64,000 nucleotides of DNA from Sitta carolinensis. Lineage: Eukaryota > Chordata > Aves > Passeriformes > Sittidae. A program made the translations under genes and the position numbers. Of this stretch, positions 21,761 through 33,533 are shown in pieces; position 1 is the stretch's first letter, and the number at the start of each line of letters is the position of its first letter. The stretch lies in assembly GCA_032173965.1 (NCBI GenBank), contig CM063290.1, forward strand, positions 8,457,501 to 8,521,500. The letters run 5' to 3'. Below the pieces are notes generated by a model. It worked only from the letters and a program-made list of their open reading frames with translations. It had not been told where the DNA came from and ran no database searches.

Positions 21761-23554
21761 CTGGCTGCACTGGGACTTTGCTCAGGATTAATTGGAGGCA
21801 GCGGTTCTCCTCCTGCTCCTCTCCCCCCGACAGGGCCGGGGCAGCCGAGCTGGCAGCCCGGGCTGGCCCAGCTCCTCGCTGCTGGGAAGCTGCTGACATG
21901 TTTTCAGCATGAGGAAGGTGCGTGTGTGCTCAAGCTCAGGCGCAATCACTTGTGGAGGTGGGAGGAGGCGAGGGATGTGCTAAACTATGAATGAGAGCAG
22001 ATCGGAGACGTTCGCTGCAACCCTGACAGACTCTCTCCCTGAAATATTTAGAGGTGCTTGCAAGATGTTGTTAGATCTGGCTGCTCAAGGGATTGTGGTA
22101 TTTTTCCTCAACAAAAGCCTGGCGTCCACCTGAAGTTAAAGCTAATCTAAACAATAGGGAAAAATAAACACTAGGATGTAAAAGATGGACAACAGCTCCA
22201 GCTGATAAAAAAGCTGGAGTGGAAAAGAAGGGTGGGAATTGCTAGCGGCTGGTTTATTAGCCACACGGCACCAAAAACATCTGATGCATGATACAAGATG
22301 CAAAACACAGCCTTAGTGCAGCAGGATAAGGCATGGGGAGATGTCAATGCTTGTCATTTCAGAGCACTGCAACCCTGCTCCTCACAGCCTGAATTAATCA
22401 GTCTGCCAGGAGCAGCCTTGCTTTGACCTCCGCCCTCCCCTCTGCCCTCCCCAGCAGCAGAGAATTTGGGAGTTAAACACAACTTAAGCACTCCCTCTTC
22501 ACAAATGCAAAGGGTGGGCTAGCTGCAACCATCCTGAGCCTCTGGCAATGCCCCCCTGCAAACTGACCAAGGGCTTCAGTGCTGATGGTGCCAGCATGGA
22601 TCCAGCAGCGCTTGCAGCCCGTGGCTGCCCAGCATCCTCCTCCAGCATGTTATGGCAAGGATGTAATTTCTAAAATAACACGTTACTCTTGCTTAATTAT
22701 CCCACTTTATAGAAGTCACTTCCGGCGCCAAGCTTGAGTTATGAGATGCATTTCTGAGCCATTGTCTGGGTGCCAGGAAAGAAGAAAAAGAGAGAGTCAG
22801 AGTTATGATTGTTATTGGAGTGTTTTATTTTGGTTTTTAGATGTCTGGATTTCTGTTATAAAATGTATGAACTGCAAAGGAACTGAAATCTTTATGCTCA
22901 CAATATTAGTTTCTCATTTCTAGACTGAAATGCTTATGGCTTTTCTTAATTCTCTTGGAAATATTCTGTGTGTTTATTTCCCCAATATGTTTATGTAACT
23001 TCCTCTGGAATCTCAATTTTTAGTTAATCAGCTTTTTTGTCCAGAAATTCCTTAGCTTGGTTTCTTTATTAATAAACCTGGCATTTCCAGTTAAGACCAT
23101 AGGTGTGCCTCTGCTACGCTCCCTTGGTTTCCACCAGCTCAGATTGTTTTGAAGGGTTTTGGCTTTCCTCTGAGCAGACCCAGCCCCGACACAGCTTCAA
23201 AGATGCTCGAGCAGCCACAGGAGGTGCAAGTCCTCAGTGGTCTGGTGTGTTACCACAGCCATGGGGACAGCAGGCAGGAGGAGCAGGTGCCCTTCCATGG
23301 TGGTGATTTTGGCAGCACCAAAAGCTGCTCAGACAGGAATCTGGGGGTCAAAGGATGCTGGGGACAGAGCCGGCAGGCTAAGTCTCTCCCACTTTCATCT
23401 CTGTGGATGCAGCATGAGGCAGAGGGAGGAAGGGGGTGCCTGGAGAATGCAGCTTGCCCCAGGTCCTCCTCCCGAACGGCATCGCTGAGTCAGCCGGGCT
23501 CTCTCCACCTCCTTCTATTTTGCACGTCCCTATAAGTGTCTAACACCTTTTCAC
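21761..23554. other. Unique non-coding DNA, AT-rich 22.6-23.1 kb
   Basis: No gene seen. 22640-23100 is AT-rich unique sequence. At 23484-23494 the 11-base palindrome GCTGAGTCAGC is a near-perfect core of a MAF recognition element. Around 23395-23460 there is vague antisense-MIR-like texture, which is too weak to call. Confidence 0.5.
23484..23494. promoter_or_regulatory. MARE/AP-1-like palindrome GCTGAGTCAGC
   Basis: GCTGAGTCAGC is the central 11 bases of the 13-base TRE-type MAF recognition element (TGCTGAGTCAGCA). Only the outermost bases differ here. Small and large MAF, NF-E2 and NRF factors bind such sites. Evidence is motif only. Confidence 0.3.
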
Positions 23555-23830
23555 TGTAATGTCATTTGAAGATTTAATTAAGGTGCTGTTTGTTCCCTCT
23601 CCCAGATAATTAATTGAAGGTGTTAGATAAAACCAGGCCTAACACCAATCCTTGCTGGGTCTGAACAGCACCTTCCAGCTCAAGATATTATTGTTCCCTT
23701 TTGTTTCAGATCCTTCTGCTTGTTCTCAGCCCTGTGAAAAGGCTTATATCCAAACCAATTTGAATTAATTTTTCAAGCAAGATACCACAAGACCGAGATA
23801 CTATTAAAGGCTTTGCTAGAAATCAGGGTT
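23555..23830 (-). mobile_element. Ancient CR1 LINE ORF2 relic (reverse transcriptase), antisense
   Basis: Read on the minus strand, this block shows pieces of the CR1 reverse transcriptase in the right order. 'SSKAFNSIS' at about 23795-23823 matches the DFSKAFDTVSH palm motif. 'LGLVLSNTF' at about 23616-23642 matches LGPVLFNIF. A decayed 'IKSSND' at about 23559-23580 sits where KFADDT should be. In an intact enzyme these motifs copy the element's RNA during target-primed insertion. Here several frame changes and stops separate them, the catalytic FADD is lost and only the middle of the domain survives. Divergence is far greater than in the 51.2 kb CR1, so this is an old insertion. Confidence 0.7.
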
Positions 23831-26779
23831 CATTAGAACACACCCGGCTGCCGTTCCCTCCCCTGCGCATTCTGCCCTTCAATAAAAAGACAAAAGACAA
23901 AAAAGGTTTTACCTGCCAGGGCTTTGGTGTTTAAGCCAAAGGACGTGCAGGCTGTAGGGAAACTGATCCCTCACATGCCACAGCAATGAGAAGGCTTTTG
24001 GTGGTGACCTTGTATGTCCTCAGCAGTGCTGAGCTGGCACAGCCCAGGGCTGGTCCTGGCAGTGGGGGCTTCCTGGGTGATGTCCAGTGATGTGGGGATG
24101 TGGGGATGCTGACATTTTCTTGGGCAGTGAAAACCCAGCCTCTGTTCGTGTTCCCCCATTCCCATCACCCATGGCTTTACTCAAGGCTGGCACTCAAATT
24201 TTGACACTTTTCAGCTTTGTTGAGCAAACTGCACAGGCTCCTCCAAGGTGATACAGACAGCAGATGTAATCACCAGCAGTCTCCTGGTCCCCCTGTATAT
24301 CTCCTCTCCTTTCACCACCTAGTCCCAGGGATCAGGGCCAACCAAACCTGACCAGTTGCACCAGCAATGCTGGGCTCTGGGAACATATCTGTGATGGCAG
24401 GCAGTGCTCTGTGCACAGCCAAGGGATTTCTCCTTGGAGATGTGAGGAGAGCCCACTGCAGCCACCCCATCGAGCACTTCCCTGGGCTCAGCACCATTCC
24501 CTTTTTCTTCAAGTCAGTGTCTCTCTCCCATGCTGGAAAGGACCCTTAAAAATGAGCAAAGGAGCCAGAAAGCTTTTGCAGTTTCTTCTTTAAGTGGAAT
24601 TTTATAAAGCAAGAAGAATCCCACACTTATTATTTAAGAAGAGGGCCCCATCAGCAATGGGGATTTTGTAATGAGTGATTTGAGCATGTTCCTGCTGACC
24701 ACCTGGGTGCCTTTACACTCATCTCAGTGTGAGATTTTTAGTGCAATTAGTAGAAAGCATTCAACAGAAAATGTACTTGCAGCACAGGGCCCCCTGGTTT
24801 GCTGCACTGCCTGCACCTTGCAGCCCACACGAGAAGATGGATGATGTCTGAAGAGGTTGGTCCCTATTTCTTGCCTCTCTCCACCAAGGTGAGGTTCACA
24901 GCATCAGCACAGTGCTGGGCTATGCAGCTCCAGCACTTGCAAAGAGAGGCAGCATTTAGGGCAGAGTGGGGCTGGGAGAGGGTAACTGGTCTGCCCTGAT
25001 AACCAGGAGGGAGCAGCTTGGAAGACCCAGGTCTGAGGTCACTTTCAATTCAAACACCTGGCAGAGCTGACAGCAAAATGACAAAAATCCCTATTTCCGG
25101 AGCTGGTATATTCCAGCCATGCCCCAAGCCTGCCTGTGCTGTCAGAGAAAATGTAATCCACCCTTTCCAGCTCCCCAGACCACTGCCAGGAAGCCCTGGG
25201 TATTCTCCCATCCCAGCTTATGTCACTCGCACATTGCATTTAAATGGAACCTTTTCTGTCTCTTTAACAAGAATGGCACGGCTTTGCTTATTGCCTATTA
25301 ACTTGAGAGGTGAATACATCGTCTGGCAGAATCAGAAACATTTACCATGAAAAAGAAAAGCTGAAATCCCATTTTCTTCCCGCAGCTCATGGGAAACAGC
25401 CTGTCAGGGCCAGGCAGGGCTGCAAGTAGCTGTGTTCTTTAGGCACCTCCTCCACACACAGCACTTCCCAGCCATACTGGAGGCTCCCCAGGAAGGACAA
25501 GCACCTCAGAGTGCCAGAGCTGAGGGGCAAAGGGATAAATTGCTCCATATCTTCCTAGGTTTTGCCCCCAGTGTTCCCTTTCATCCACTGGTACCCCCAC
25601 CCATGAGTCCCTCTCTTCTGAGGACAAGGGAAGCTGGAGAAGGTCATACAACTGTCCAGGGACAATGACACATGAGACCTCTGTTCCCTTCCCTCTTCTC
25701 CAATCACAGCCCTTTAGTTCTGGGGATTTGGGTTTCCATTAGTGCTTGTTTGGTGGCCTTTCTCCTTTATACTGGCATTTCCACGGCTGCTTAACTTCAG
25801 TGCATTTCATTAGCACAGAGGTTTCTGTCGATATTAGAAAGTCACTGTAATCATCAGGGGGATTTGCATGGCTGTTAGCCCAGGAGCTTCACTGTTTGCA
25901 AGTATTTTCAGCAGCATTTTTGCAGAAAAAGGTGCCTTTGACATGCACCCTGCTGGCAGACTCCACACCCCTGTGTCCCACTCTGCACCAGTGTGCCGCA
26001 CTCCTCTCACCTGGCAGTGGTGAAAATGCCAACCCCAGCCAGCAGCTGCACATGCTCACCAGGATGCCGATTCATATTTGGCATCCTTACCCCCTAAATT
26101 CTCCTGGGATGTCCAGCAGGATGTCCATGCCCGTAGGGGGGACCGTGCCCATTGGGATGCCCATGCCCACCCATGCACCTGTTCGCACCATGGCAATGAT
26201 ACCCCCATCACCAAGCACTGTTGACCCTTCCCTTGGAGCACACAGCCAGGTCATCCTCCCTCTGATCCATCGCTGTCACCCATCTCGTTCCCTCAGCACC
26301 CATTTGTTCCTCATCTCTACTTCCCTTGGCTGGTATTTTGTGAGCTGCAGGGGTGGAAGGATAGATGCCTGTTAGTGGGGACATGGCAGGGGCAGGGCAG
26401 TGGCACAGTGGAGATGGCCTCCCCTTCCTTTCCATTTCCCTGCGCACTTTGGGGCCAGCCAGCCTTTGGCGGACAGTGCAGTTCTGTTTTGCATCACTGC
26501 TTTGAAAAGCCCTTGGAGAGAGCGGTGATTTATGAGAGGTTTCTTGTACAAGGGGAAATAAACCTCTGACCAGACCCAACTGAAATCCACACTGCTTCAT
26601 TTTCTGTGGAATCAGGATTTTACCCCTATCTGAGGATTTTGCTTCTTTCCAAGAAAAACAGCGAGTGACTTTCTCATAAACAGCCATGCTCTCTCCCTTT
26701 TCAAAAGCCAGGCTGGCTGGGAAGGGCTCCTTTCCCTGCCGGCCTGCATGTCCCGGTCCTCACTCCTCCACACCGGAGC

Positions 26780-26990
26780 CCTGCGGTTCACAAATCACCG
26801 CGTTTCCGACCAGCGCCGAAGCGAGAACATCTGCTGGGAAAGTCAACAGTAATTAATTGGCTTTTAACTGGGAGATAGAGAAGCAGGAGAGAAGCACAGC
26901 CCCCTTTAATGAGAATAAAAGGTGTTTAAGTTTAGAGGAGTGCAGAGGCGCCCCGGTTACTTTGTAATGTGATAAGGGGCTGGGAATTTA
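26780..26990. other. Complex AT/CpG block, candidate conserved non-coding element
   Basis: Scattered CpGs at 26790-26830 run into an AT-rich stretch with AGTAATTAATTGGC near 26849 and TTTGTAATGTGATAAG near 26960. It is non-repetitive, with no coding frame or transposon match. Confidence 0.25.
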
Positions 26991-27003
26991 AACCAGAAAT
27001 GGA

Positions 27004-27032
27004 GGGGCTAAGGGGGAGGGGGGTGCTGCGGG
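27004..27032 (+). other. G-quadruplex motif
   Basis: Four G runs (27004-27007, 27012-27016, 27018-27023, 27030-27032) are separated by loops of 4, 1 and 6 bases. This meets the usual G3+N1-7 rule on the plus strand. Lower-strand transcription would carry the C-rich form. Confidence 0.7.
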
Positions 27033-28989
27033 TGCTCCGGCAAACTAGTGGAGCCTGGAAGGGAGATGGTGCCGAAGAGCTGCGGTTCCTGGAGCAAAGG
27101 GGTTCCAGGTGGGAGCAAGAGCAGTTCAGCCCCTGCCTTACCCCCCGCTGTAGCAGATGGGGTACTGAGGGCACGGGGCTCCAGGGCTGCCGGCAGCCAG
27201 GTGATGCTGGAGCAGGACTGAAGGTGCTAAAGGGCAGTGAGCGCAGGACTGGGGGAGGGATGCTAGGGGTGGTGACAGCAGTGTCAGGTTTTCCTCAGTG
27301 TGACAGAGCCATGTGTGAGACCAGGTTTGCTGGGTCTGTGTGGCCGGGCTGGCGGTGGCTTGGCAGAAACCCTTCGCTGGCTTGGGGAGTCGAGTGTGGG
27401 TGCAAGGAATGTGCCTGGAATTTGACTTGGCTGAGCTGGAGAAGAGTCTCTGTGAGATGCTGGAAGCAGAGACCTTGGCACCCTGGTAAAAATAGCACGG
27501 GGAGGGATGGAAGAGAAGGCAGCAAGGGGAAAGGAGGAGAAAGAGGTGGTATTGGGGGCGATGGGGCTTTTGGGGGTGGAGGTGGAAAAAGCCATGGGGG
27601 CCTGGGAGGGAGAGGCAGAAACTGCATCCAGGCATTGCTCTGCTTGCTCTGCATGGGCTGCGGGTCAAACAATGGTGAGAAAAGGGCGCTGAGGCAGCAG
27701 TAATTTTGGAGAAAAGGGCGACAGCTCCTTCTGGGAGAAAAAAATTACCAAATGGCAGCTGCAGGTGTATAATTGCAATTATGATATGTAAGTGCTAGTA
27801 CAACATACCCTTTGCAAAGGGATGGCACTGAAGATATGAGGAACAGGCTAGTGTAGGAAGAAACTCAGTTAATTAGTTGAGCAGAGCTCTTTAGGAAGTG
27901 TTTCCTCAATTGCTTTTTTCACCCCTTTATTTCCGTAACTACCAAATGGTTTGTTGCTCATCCTTATGGTGAAATCTTCCCAGAGCCTGCCAAGGGAGGC
28001 TGCTCTGTGTGGAGCAAAAGGAGGGAAACCAAAGAGTGCTGCTGTGGATAAGAATATTCATGCAAAAGATTTTTAATTTCTTTGAAGAGCCTGATTTTTA
28101 ATTTTTTTTTTTTCTGATACTCAACCTTGGAGACTCATGTGTATTTAAACCACCTCACTGTCACCACATCTCACTTTTCCTGCTAGGGTCTGTCCCAATG
28201 TGTCCCTTGAGCTGTCGCTGAACAGGCGGGGCTCCTGGCACCCCCAAGCCAGCCCCGAGCCCCCGGCTCTGCTGGCACTCAGGGCTGCCATAGCCCTGCC
28301 AGGGAAGCAGAGGGAGAGCATTACCCAGCTTCACACAGGGGAAATGATATAATTGAAGCTGTTTGGATTTAAAAATTAAAATAATTTGAGTTTGCTCGGA
28401 AAGGTTCATGCAACGTCAGCTTCCATCAGGCGGATGAGAAGCAGAGGTGCCCCAGGAGTGAGCGCTCTGACAGCTCTCCCAAATAACACCCGTTCTGCTG
28501 GGACTCCTTTTATTTGCCCTGCCCTGTTCGGGGTAATGGCAGGAGGAGGTTTCCTCCCACACTGGGGAAATCTTTGTGACCTTTCCCAAAGTGGAGATGA
28601 CATGTCTCTTGTGTGCCCGTTTAGCCCTGGCCATGCCCCAGGGGAGAGCTGCCATCCCAGCTCCCTTGAGCCAAGGGAGTATCTTTCTCCTGGCCCCCAG
28701 AACCACCCTTTCTGCCCCAAAACCTCCAGGTAAGGCAGAAATCAGTGTCCTCTTTGTGCTCCAAAAGGCCTGGCTAAACCCTGCCATGCCACTCATGATT
28801 TAAAGGGACACTGACAACTTTCAGAGCACTGAGGGTGCAGGAGAGATTCATTGAGAAATCCCACCTAATCTCCTGTTTCCAGCCTCCTTCTGCTCCAGGG
28901 TTGTCTCCCAGCTCTTCCTCTCCACCTACACTGAGGACACCTTCTCCCTGAGGTCCCCTCATCCTTCCAGGCTCATCACTCACCCGGTT

Positions 28990-29235
28990 CCACCTGTGTT
29001 TCAAACCTTCCCGGTTCCTGTTGTGTTATTGCTCTTCACAGCATGACCTAATTAAGCATCATCTGCAAATGCAATTACTTTGCCATTTATCTTCTCAATC
29101 CTTAATGTTCATCCTAAACAAGACCAAACCTAGTGCTGGTTCCTCCACTGGCCGCTGTGCTATGTGGGCTCCTAAGCTGGCCTTGCTTTGGAACCAGTTA
29201 ATTGCTCCAGGAATTGTCTTCGAGACACAGGATGA
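28990..29235 (-). mobile_element. Ancient CR1 LINE ORF2 relic (reverse transcriptase with FADD), antisense
   Basis: On the minus strand the peptide 'GLVLFRMNIKD' (GLVLF at 29116-29130) aligns with the CR1 motif GPVLFNIFINDLD. After a frame change, 'IAFADDA' follows, with FADD encoded at 29058-29069. FADD carries the two catalytic aspartates of the reverse transcriptase palm. 'INWFQSK' and 'HIAQRPVEE' (about 29145-29205) fit the IENWL and WRPVTSG segments just before it. Stops and frameshifts show it is dead. A possible upstream part of the same insertion lies at 29690-29960. Assignment rests on motif order and spacing and would be settled by a Repbase/Dfam search. Confidence 0.8.
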
Positions 29236-29689
29236 GATGCTGTGTGTCCTGCCAGGCTTTATCCACCAGTGCCTGCCTCCAGAGAGGGTGCAAAGCCCTG
29301 TAAAGTACCAACCGGCTTTCAATGCCCTAGTTTGTCCTTTAATAAATTCATCCTTGGCATTGCTTGTGGCTTTGCTCTCCTTCGAGAGCATCAAATGTCT
29401 TTTCCTTAATCCCCAATTTTTTTTGCATTCCTCGTCTGGCAGATGAAACAAATTTCCTGGCTACTAAATGTCAGTCTCCTTTTCCAGTCTCTTCCTTTTA
29501 TTTTTCTTTTAAATTTTGTTTGTGTTTTTTTCCTTCCCTGGCAGTTCCCACCATCCCCCCCCCCCAGGTCCTTCACTGATTTGTTGCACCAGCTCAGAAT
29601 TTGGCCAGCTGCAATTTTATTTTCAGTGCTGGTGGTGGGTTCTAAAGTGGTGGAGGCTTCACTAAGTCTTTAGTGAATTCCCTTAATAA
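29236..29689. other. AT-rich DNA between CR1 relics, includes C11 run
   Basis: Probably decayed CR1 interior, since it lies between two pieces in matching order, but I can read only a faint 'LLREFTKDLVKPP' (minus, about 29650-29690) against RELADVIARPL. A C11 run is at 29555-29565. Confidence 0.3.
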
Positions 29690-29960
29690 TTCAGACTGCG
29701 TGTTGTTCACCCTGGCTGATTTGTGCACATTAGGCTTGTCAGGGCTTCCCTTACGTGCTTTTTATCAGTAAGTGTATTTACAAGGTCTTCATTAGTTCCT
29801 AATTGACCATGCCTCTTCTCTTTAGTTATCACCTTAAAGAGCAATTTAAAAAAGCAATTCGACAACAGCCATTTTAAAGCTTTTCATTCCTTCCAGTCCC
29901 TTTCTCATTTATTATTATCCTGCTGTCTCTCCAGTGCTTCTTTTCCCCAATGTCTTTAAA
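29690..29960 (-). mobile_element. Possible 5' part of the same CR1 relic (ORF2 linker), antisense
   Basis: Minus-strand reading 'GQLGTNEDLVNTLTDKKHV' then 'REALTSLMCTN' (about 29720-29815) resembles the CR1 stretch between endonuclease and reverse transcriptase (GDLVTKDMEKAEVLNAFFASVFT). It lies about 0.7 kb from the FADD at 29.06 kb. Intact CR1 has somewhat more between these points, so some loss would be needed. The match is short and diverged, so I hold it loosely. Confidence 0.4.
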
Positions 29961-30517
29961 AGCCTTTCATATTCCCTGGAACATTTTGTAAGTTCTACCT
30001 TATTCTACTGGTCAGCTGCTATCCCTGTAGCTTCACTCACTTCATGCCCCTGCTTTTGGTGCCTCACAACTCCTCATTGACGATGTTTATTCTGGGATTT
30101 CTCAGCCCCAATCCACCCCAGAATGAGGACTGGTGCCACCTTGTCTGGTGTCCTGTGCTCCCATCTTGCATCTCCTCCTGGTCCCACTGGCCATGGGGCT
30201 GATCCTGGCCCATGGCATATAATTCCCTCCTGCCCCAGCAACTGCTGCTATTTCCCAGCTGTCCTCTCACTTCTGTAATTCCCTGCTGCAAATCCTTCTG
30301 CCCCACAGCTCCAAGGTCAGTCACACGTTGTGCAAAACCCAGTATCTTCATCTGTGGCTTTTGGGTTTTCCCAGTACTGCCCTCCCTGAACCTCCCTCAT
30401 CCCCTTCCTGATGCCAGTGCCGTGTCCACTGCCCGTCTCTAATTTCCCTCCCCTCCTGCTGCACCATAATTTTGCAGGCTGGGGGACTGGAACTAAACAA
30501 GTATTCCCCTGATTTAT

Positions 30518-30690
30518 TCATACATTCATAGGCTTTAAGGCCGGGAGAAACTATTAGCTCACTTAGCCTGACCTCCTGCCTATTACAGGCCATTAAACCT
30601 CATCCGGTTATCCCTGTACCGAGCTCCATCATTTGTTTGGCTGGAGTGTATCTTTTTGGAAAGGCCCCCAGTCTGGATGTGAAGACAGCT
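30518..30690 (-). mobile_element. Ancient CR1-like LINE 3' end, antisense
   Basis: The plus strand here reads like the reverse complement of an old amniote CR1 3' end. It begins 'TTCATAGGCTTTAAGGCCGG', then 'CTTAGCCTGACCTCCTGCC', 'TATTACAGGCCATTAAACCT' and, near 30640-30690, 'GAGTGTATCTTTTTGGAAAG'. The same phrases recur across turtle, crocodile and bird genomes in CR1 3' untranslated regions. It is not the 3' end of the relic at 29 kb: for an antisense copy the 3' end should lie at lower coordinates than its ORF, so it is a separate insertion. Confidence 0.75.
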
Positions 30691-33533
30691 TTATATAATA
30701 GTATTTTCTATCCCACCCTTTATATATTCTATAATGTTTTATTTGGGTTTTGAATGCTGCTGCATTATGCATAGACACATTTGGGGAAATATCTGCAGCG
30801 ATATTCAGGCATTTTCTTTTCCACCTCAGCTGTGTTCAAGCCATTTGCTGTGCACATGAATAGTCCAGGACATCCCCATGCCAGGCACTGGGAAAGCAGC
30901 GCTGTCCCCTGCAGTGGGACCCAGCTGCGACAGGGCCTCATTGTGCCCTGTACCATGTTCGCTGCACTACATTATCCCACCCCAAAGAGTTTGTAAGCTT
31001 TCAATGCTTTAACTGTGACTTCCCAGCCCTGGTAAAGAGGAAGACAAGCCTGGTTCTAGTGGAGATCTCCAGGCACCCCATGGTTTAATGTTTTCTTTCT
31101 CTTCTCTCTTTGAAAACTGGTATTTTTAAAAAATTTTTTCCCCTGTGTTTTGTCTTCTGTGGCTTATGTTCCTTGACATGTTGGCTGGTTTTGATCTTTT
31201 TTCTCTTTCTGCATTGCAAAATTGTCAGCTGTGTAACCTAGAAACTGGGGCTGGCTGAATGATGTGTTTGCAAATAATGTTTGTTAGAAGTGTATCTCTC
31301 TCTAGTTAGTGAATCATTCCTGCCCCAAACCTGGTTTTAGGGGAAGTGTTTTTAAGTTGCCACCAGCCAGCTGGGGAAAACAGGGGCTGCTCCCAGTTCC
31401 CACATCGATTTCCTCCAGGACTTAGTGCCAATCTCATCCTCCTCCTCCTCCACAGCAATTCTGCCTTTCCAAACCAAACACAGATGTCTTCCATTCCCTT
31501 TTTCTTTAGGTTTTTTAGCAGGAGAGACACAGACTGGCATGGTTCTCTGCATTGCACCTCTGGGGCTTGAAGGCACAAATGAACATGGGCACCACTCTTC
31601 TGCAGGTCACTAATGCCCAACTCCCTGATCCTGCTGCAGCTTAAAACACATGCCAGCTGAGCCCCTATCTTAAAATTATCCTTGGGAGCTCAGCATGGAG
31701 CGAGGCACTTTCTTCATTCCCACTACTGGTGTTTGGGGTAGAAGACACTCCTTTTTACTTTTCCTTTGGGTTTTCCTTCTGTATTTCCTTCTCAGCTTTT
31801 CCCTTGACTCCTTTACAAGGATTTTCAAAAGCTTCAGCTTTGCCATTGCAAGGCTGGAGTGTGCTCTGCAACCTGCCCAGTGCTCCCAGGCACTTCCCAT
31901 CCATCTTCTCTCTCCTCGTGGTAGTATCTTGCTGCAAAGCTGCTTCTAGATTCGGGCTGCAGCCCTTGCCCCAGCTGTCGTCTTCCCTCCCCTCATCCAC
32001 AGAGACAGTGGTGGCATTCTTGTAGGCACTTCATCTCCTCTTGCAGCACACGCCATTATCAGCCTCTGCCTTGTGCTAGGTAAGCAGTCCCAGGTGTTTC
32101 CGCCAAAGCCAGAGTACCTCTGTACTCTGTGTCCATCTTCATTTAATTTAAACATCTACAAATTCTCCTGGCCACGGTATTCATTTATCTCATAAGCTGT
32201 CCAGTTCCTGCAGTCACCCCACAGCTCTCCATCACTGTGCACTTAATGTGTCCCTGGGTTGTCTGAGCATTGGAGCTGGCTGGCTGTATTTATATTTGTT
32301 GAAGCTGGCTCTGGTTTTCCAGAGCAGGCATCCACCTGCGCCCCGCTGTCTGCTTGCTCCTGGTGGCTCAAGCCTCTCCGGTTAGGTGACAGGTTTCTAA
32401 TTGCAAATATCATTCCTATGCCTTACTTGGGATGTAATGATGAGGACATGCTACGGGCAACAGCCAGTGGCACCTTGGCAGTGCTGCTGCCTGCCCTCGA
32501 CCCAACCTTTGAGAAAACTCCAATATGCAAACCCCTGGGTGGAAGAACATGGTTTTCCTTTTCTGTGCTTCCCCACATCTCCCCACCAAAGCCACACTCC
32601 CTGTTAGGTAAGGGGCAGGAGGCCATCCAGTCCCTCTGGGACTGTGCAGCTCCCTCACCACTCAAAAATAGCTCTGCCCCTCTCACATCATCCCTGCTTG
32701 GCCCTGTGGGTAACACTCGTGTCTCAGTCAACACTTCATACTTCAAGTGCTCACCCTTCACTTGTTGGAGCCTGTTAATCTTGGCAATTAGCTGTTGCTC
32801 TGATGCAATTTTCATGCACGCTGTCCCTCTCCCAAATCCCTCTAAGACCCCCTCGGAGCGTGTTCCTGTGCTGCTGCAGCTGCCTCCTTGGCTCCACACC
32901 AGCCTTCCCCAGCAGAGCCCGAGCACCGTGGGGAAGGCAGGCATTTATTTAGGTGTTATGTGCACTTAGACGCCTGCTCCCTGACATTGCATTCTGCAAA
33001 TCTGACAAGAGCAGTATGCTGCCCTTCTACCTTTGCCCTCTCATCCTGCTGGGAAGAGGGGAGAGCCGAATGTCTCCTTTCAGTCTGCACAGCCTGAAGG
33101 CCTGATAAAGATTCAGGGTGAGCTATCGCTGGAATGAGGAGCAGGAAGAAATCCGAGCTGCATAATTAGGTACTTTGGGAACTCTATCAAAATGCAGCTG
33201 ACTATAGATTTCTGTACGGTACGTGCTCTTCTGCATTGACTCCTGCTCCTTCTTCCACTAACGCACCGGGAGGGGGAGAGAAGCCCCTTGCCCAGGCCCC
33301 TGGAGATGGAGCTCAGCATGATCCCATGAAAAAGCTGAGCAAGAAGTTGGAGGTGAAGGGCAGGTTGGATGTGGTTTGGAGCCTGGAGTGAAGAAACTTC
33401 ATATACTTGCTTCCCAGCATGCTGAAGGCTGTGACTTTGAACCACCTCTGTAAATAACCAGGATTCATGGAGGGACTGTCTGGTGCCACCATCAATGTCT
33501 GTTCCTGGAAGGAATAGCCCACAGGACCTAGCT
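30691..33533. other. Unique or unrecognisable old non-coding DNA
   Basis: No gene is supported. Composition is T-rich on the plus strand from 31.0 to 32.2 kb, which may reflect further decayed antisense retroelements that I cannot identify. The 236-codon plus frame at 32259-32969 overlaps a 173-codon minus frame and has no domain. Confidence 0.45.

Larger units (their letters stand above)
23831..28984. other. Unique non-coding DNA, no gene seen
   Basis: No coding exon is supported. Notable stretches are a degenerate GATGYCCATGCCC-type run around 26106-26180, a candidate conserved block at 26780-26990, a G-quadruplex motif at 27004-27032 and a purine-rich G-rich stretch at 27500-27620. The 244-codon plus frame at 26969-27703 is Gly/Trp/Arg-rich from the G-rich DNA and overlaps long minus frames. 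I reject it as a gene. Confidence 0.5.

Noticed and set aside
23395..23465. Antisense-MIR-like GAGGCAGAGGGAGGAAG...CTTGCCCCAGGTC
   Set aside because: Spacing and the missing GGAAACTGAGG core make it unconvincing.
23640..23690. Apparent CR1 3' end (AATCCTTGCTGGGT...CCTTCCAGCTCAAGATATT)
   Set aside because: Flanking motifs place it inside an antisense CR1 reverse transcriptase relic. The resemblance to a sense 3' end is partial and no tail follows.
26106..26180. Possible minisatellite of GATGYCCATGCCC units
   Set aside because: Units too few and too degenerate to call a tandem array.
27138..27668. 176-codon minus frame with proline-rich segments
   Set aside because: Antisense of G-runs gives Pro/Ser runs. 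Not a proline-rich protein gene.
26969..27703. 244-codon plus frame, the longest in the window
   Set aside because: Gly/Arg/Trp-rich translation of purine-rich and G-rich DNA. Three minus frames of more than 100 codons overlap it.
32259..32969. 236-codon plus frame
   Set aside because: No domain, no splice context, overlaps a 173-codon minus frame.
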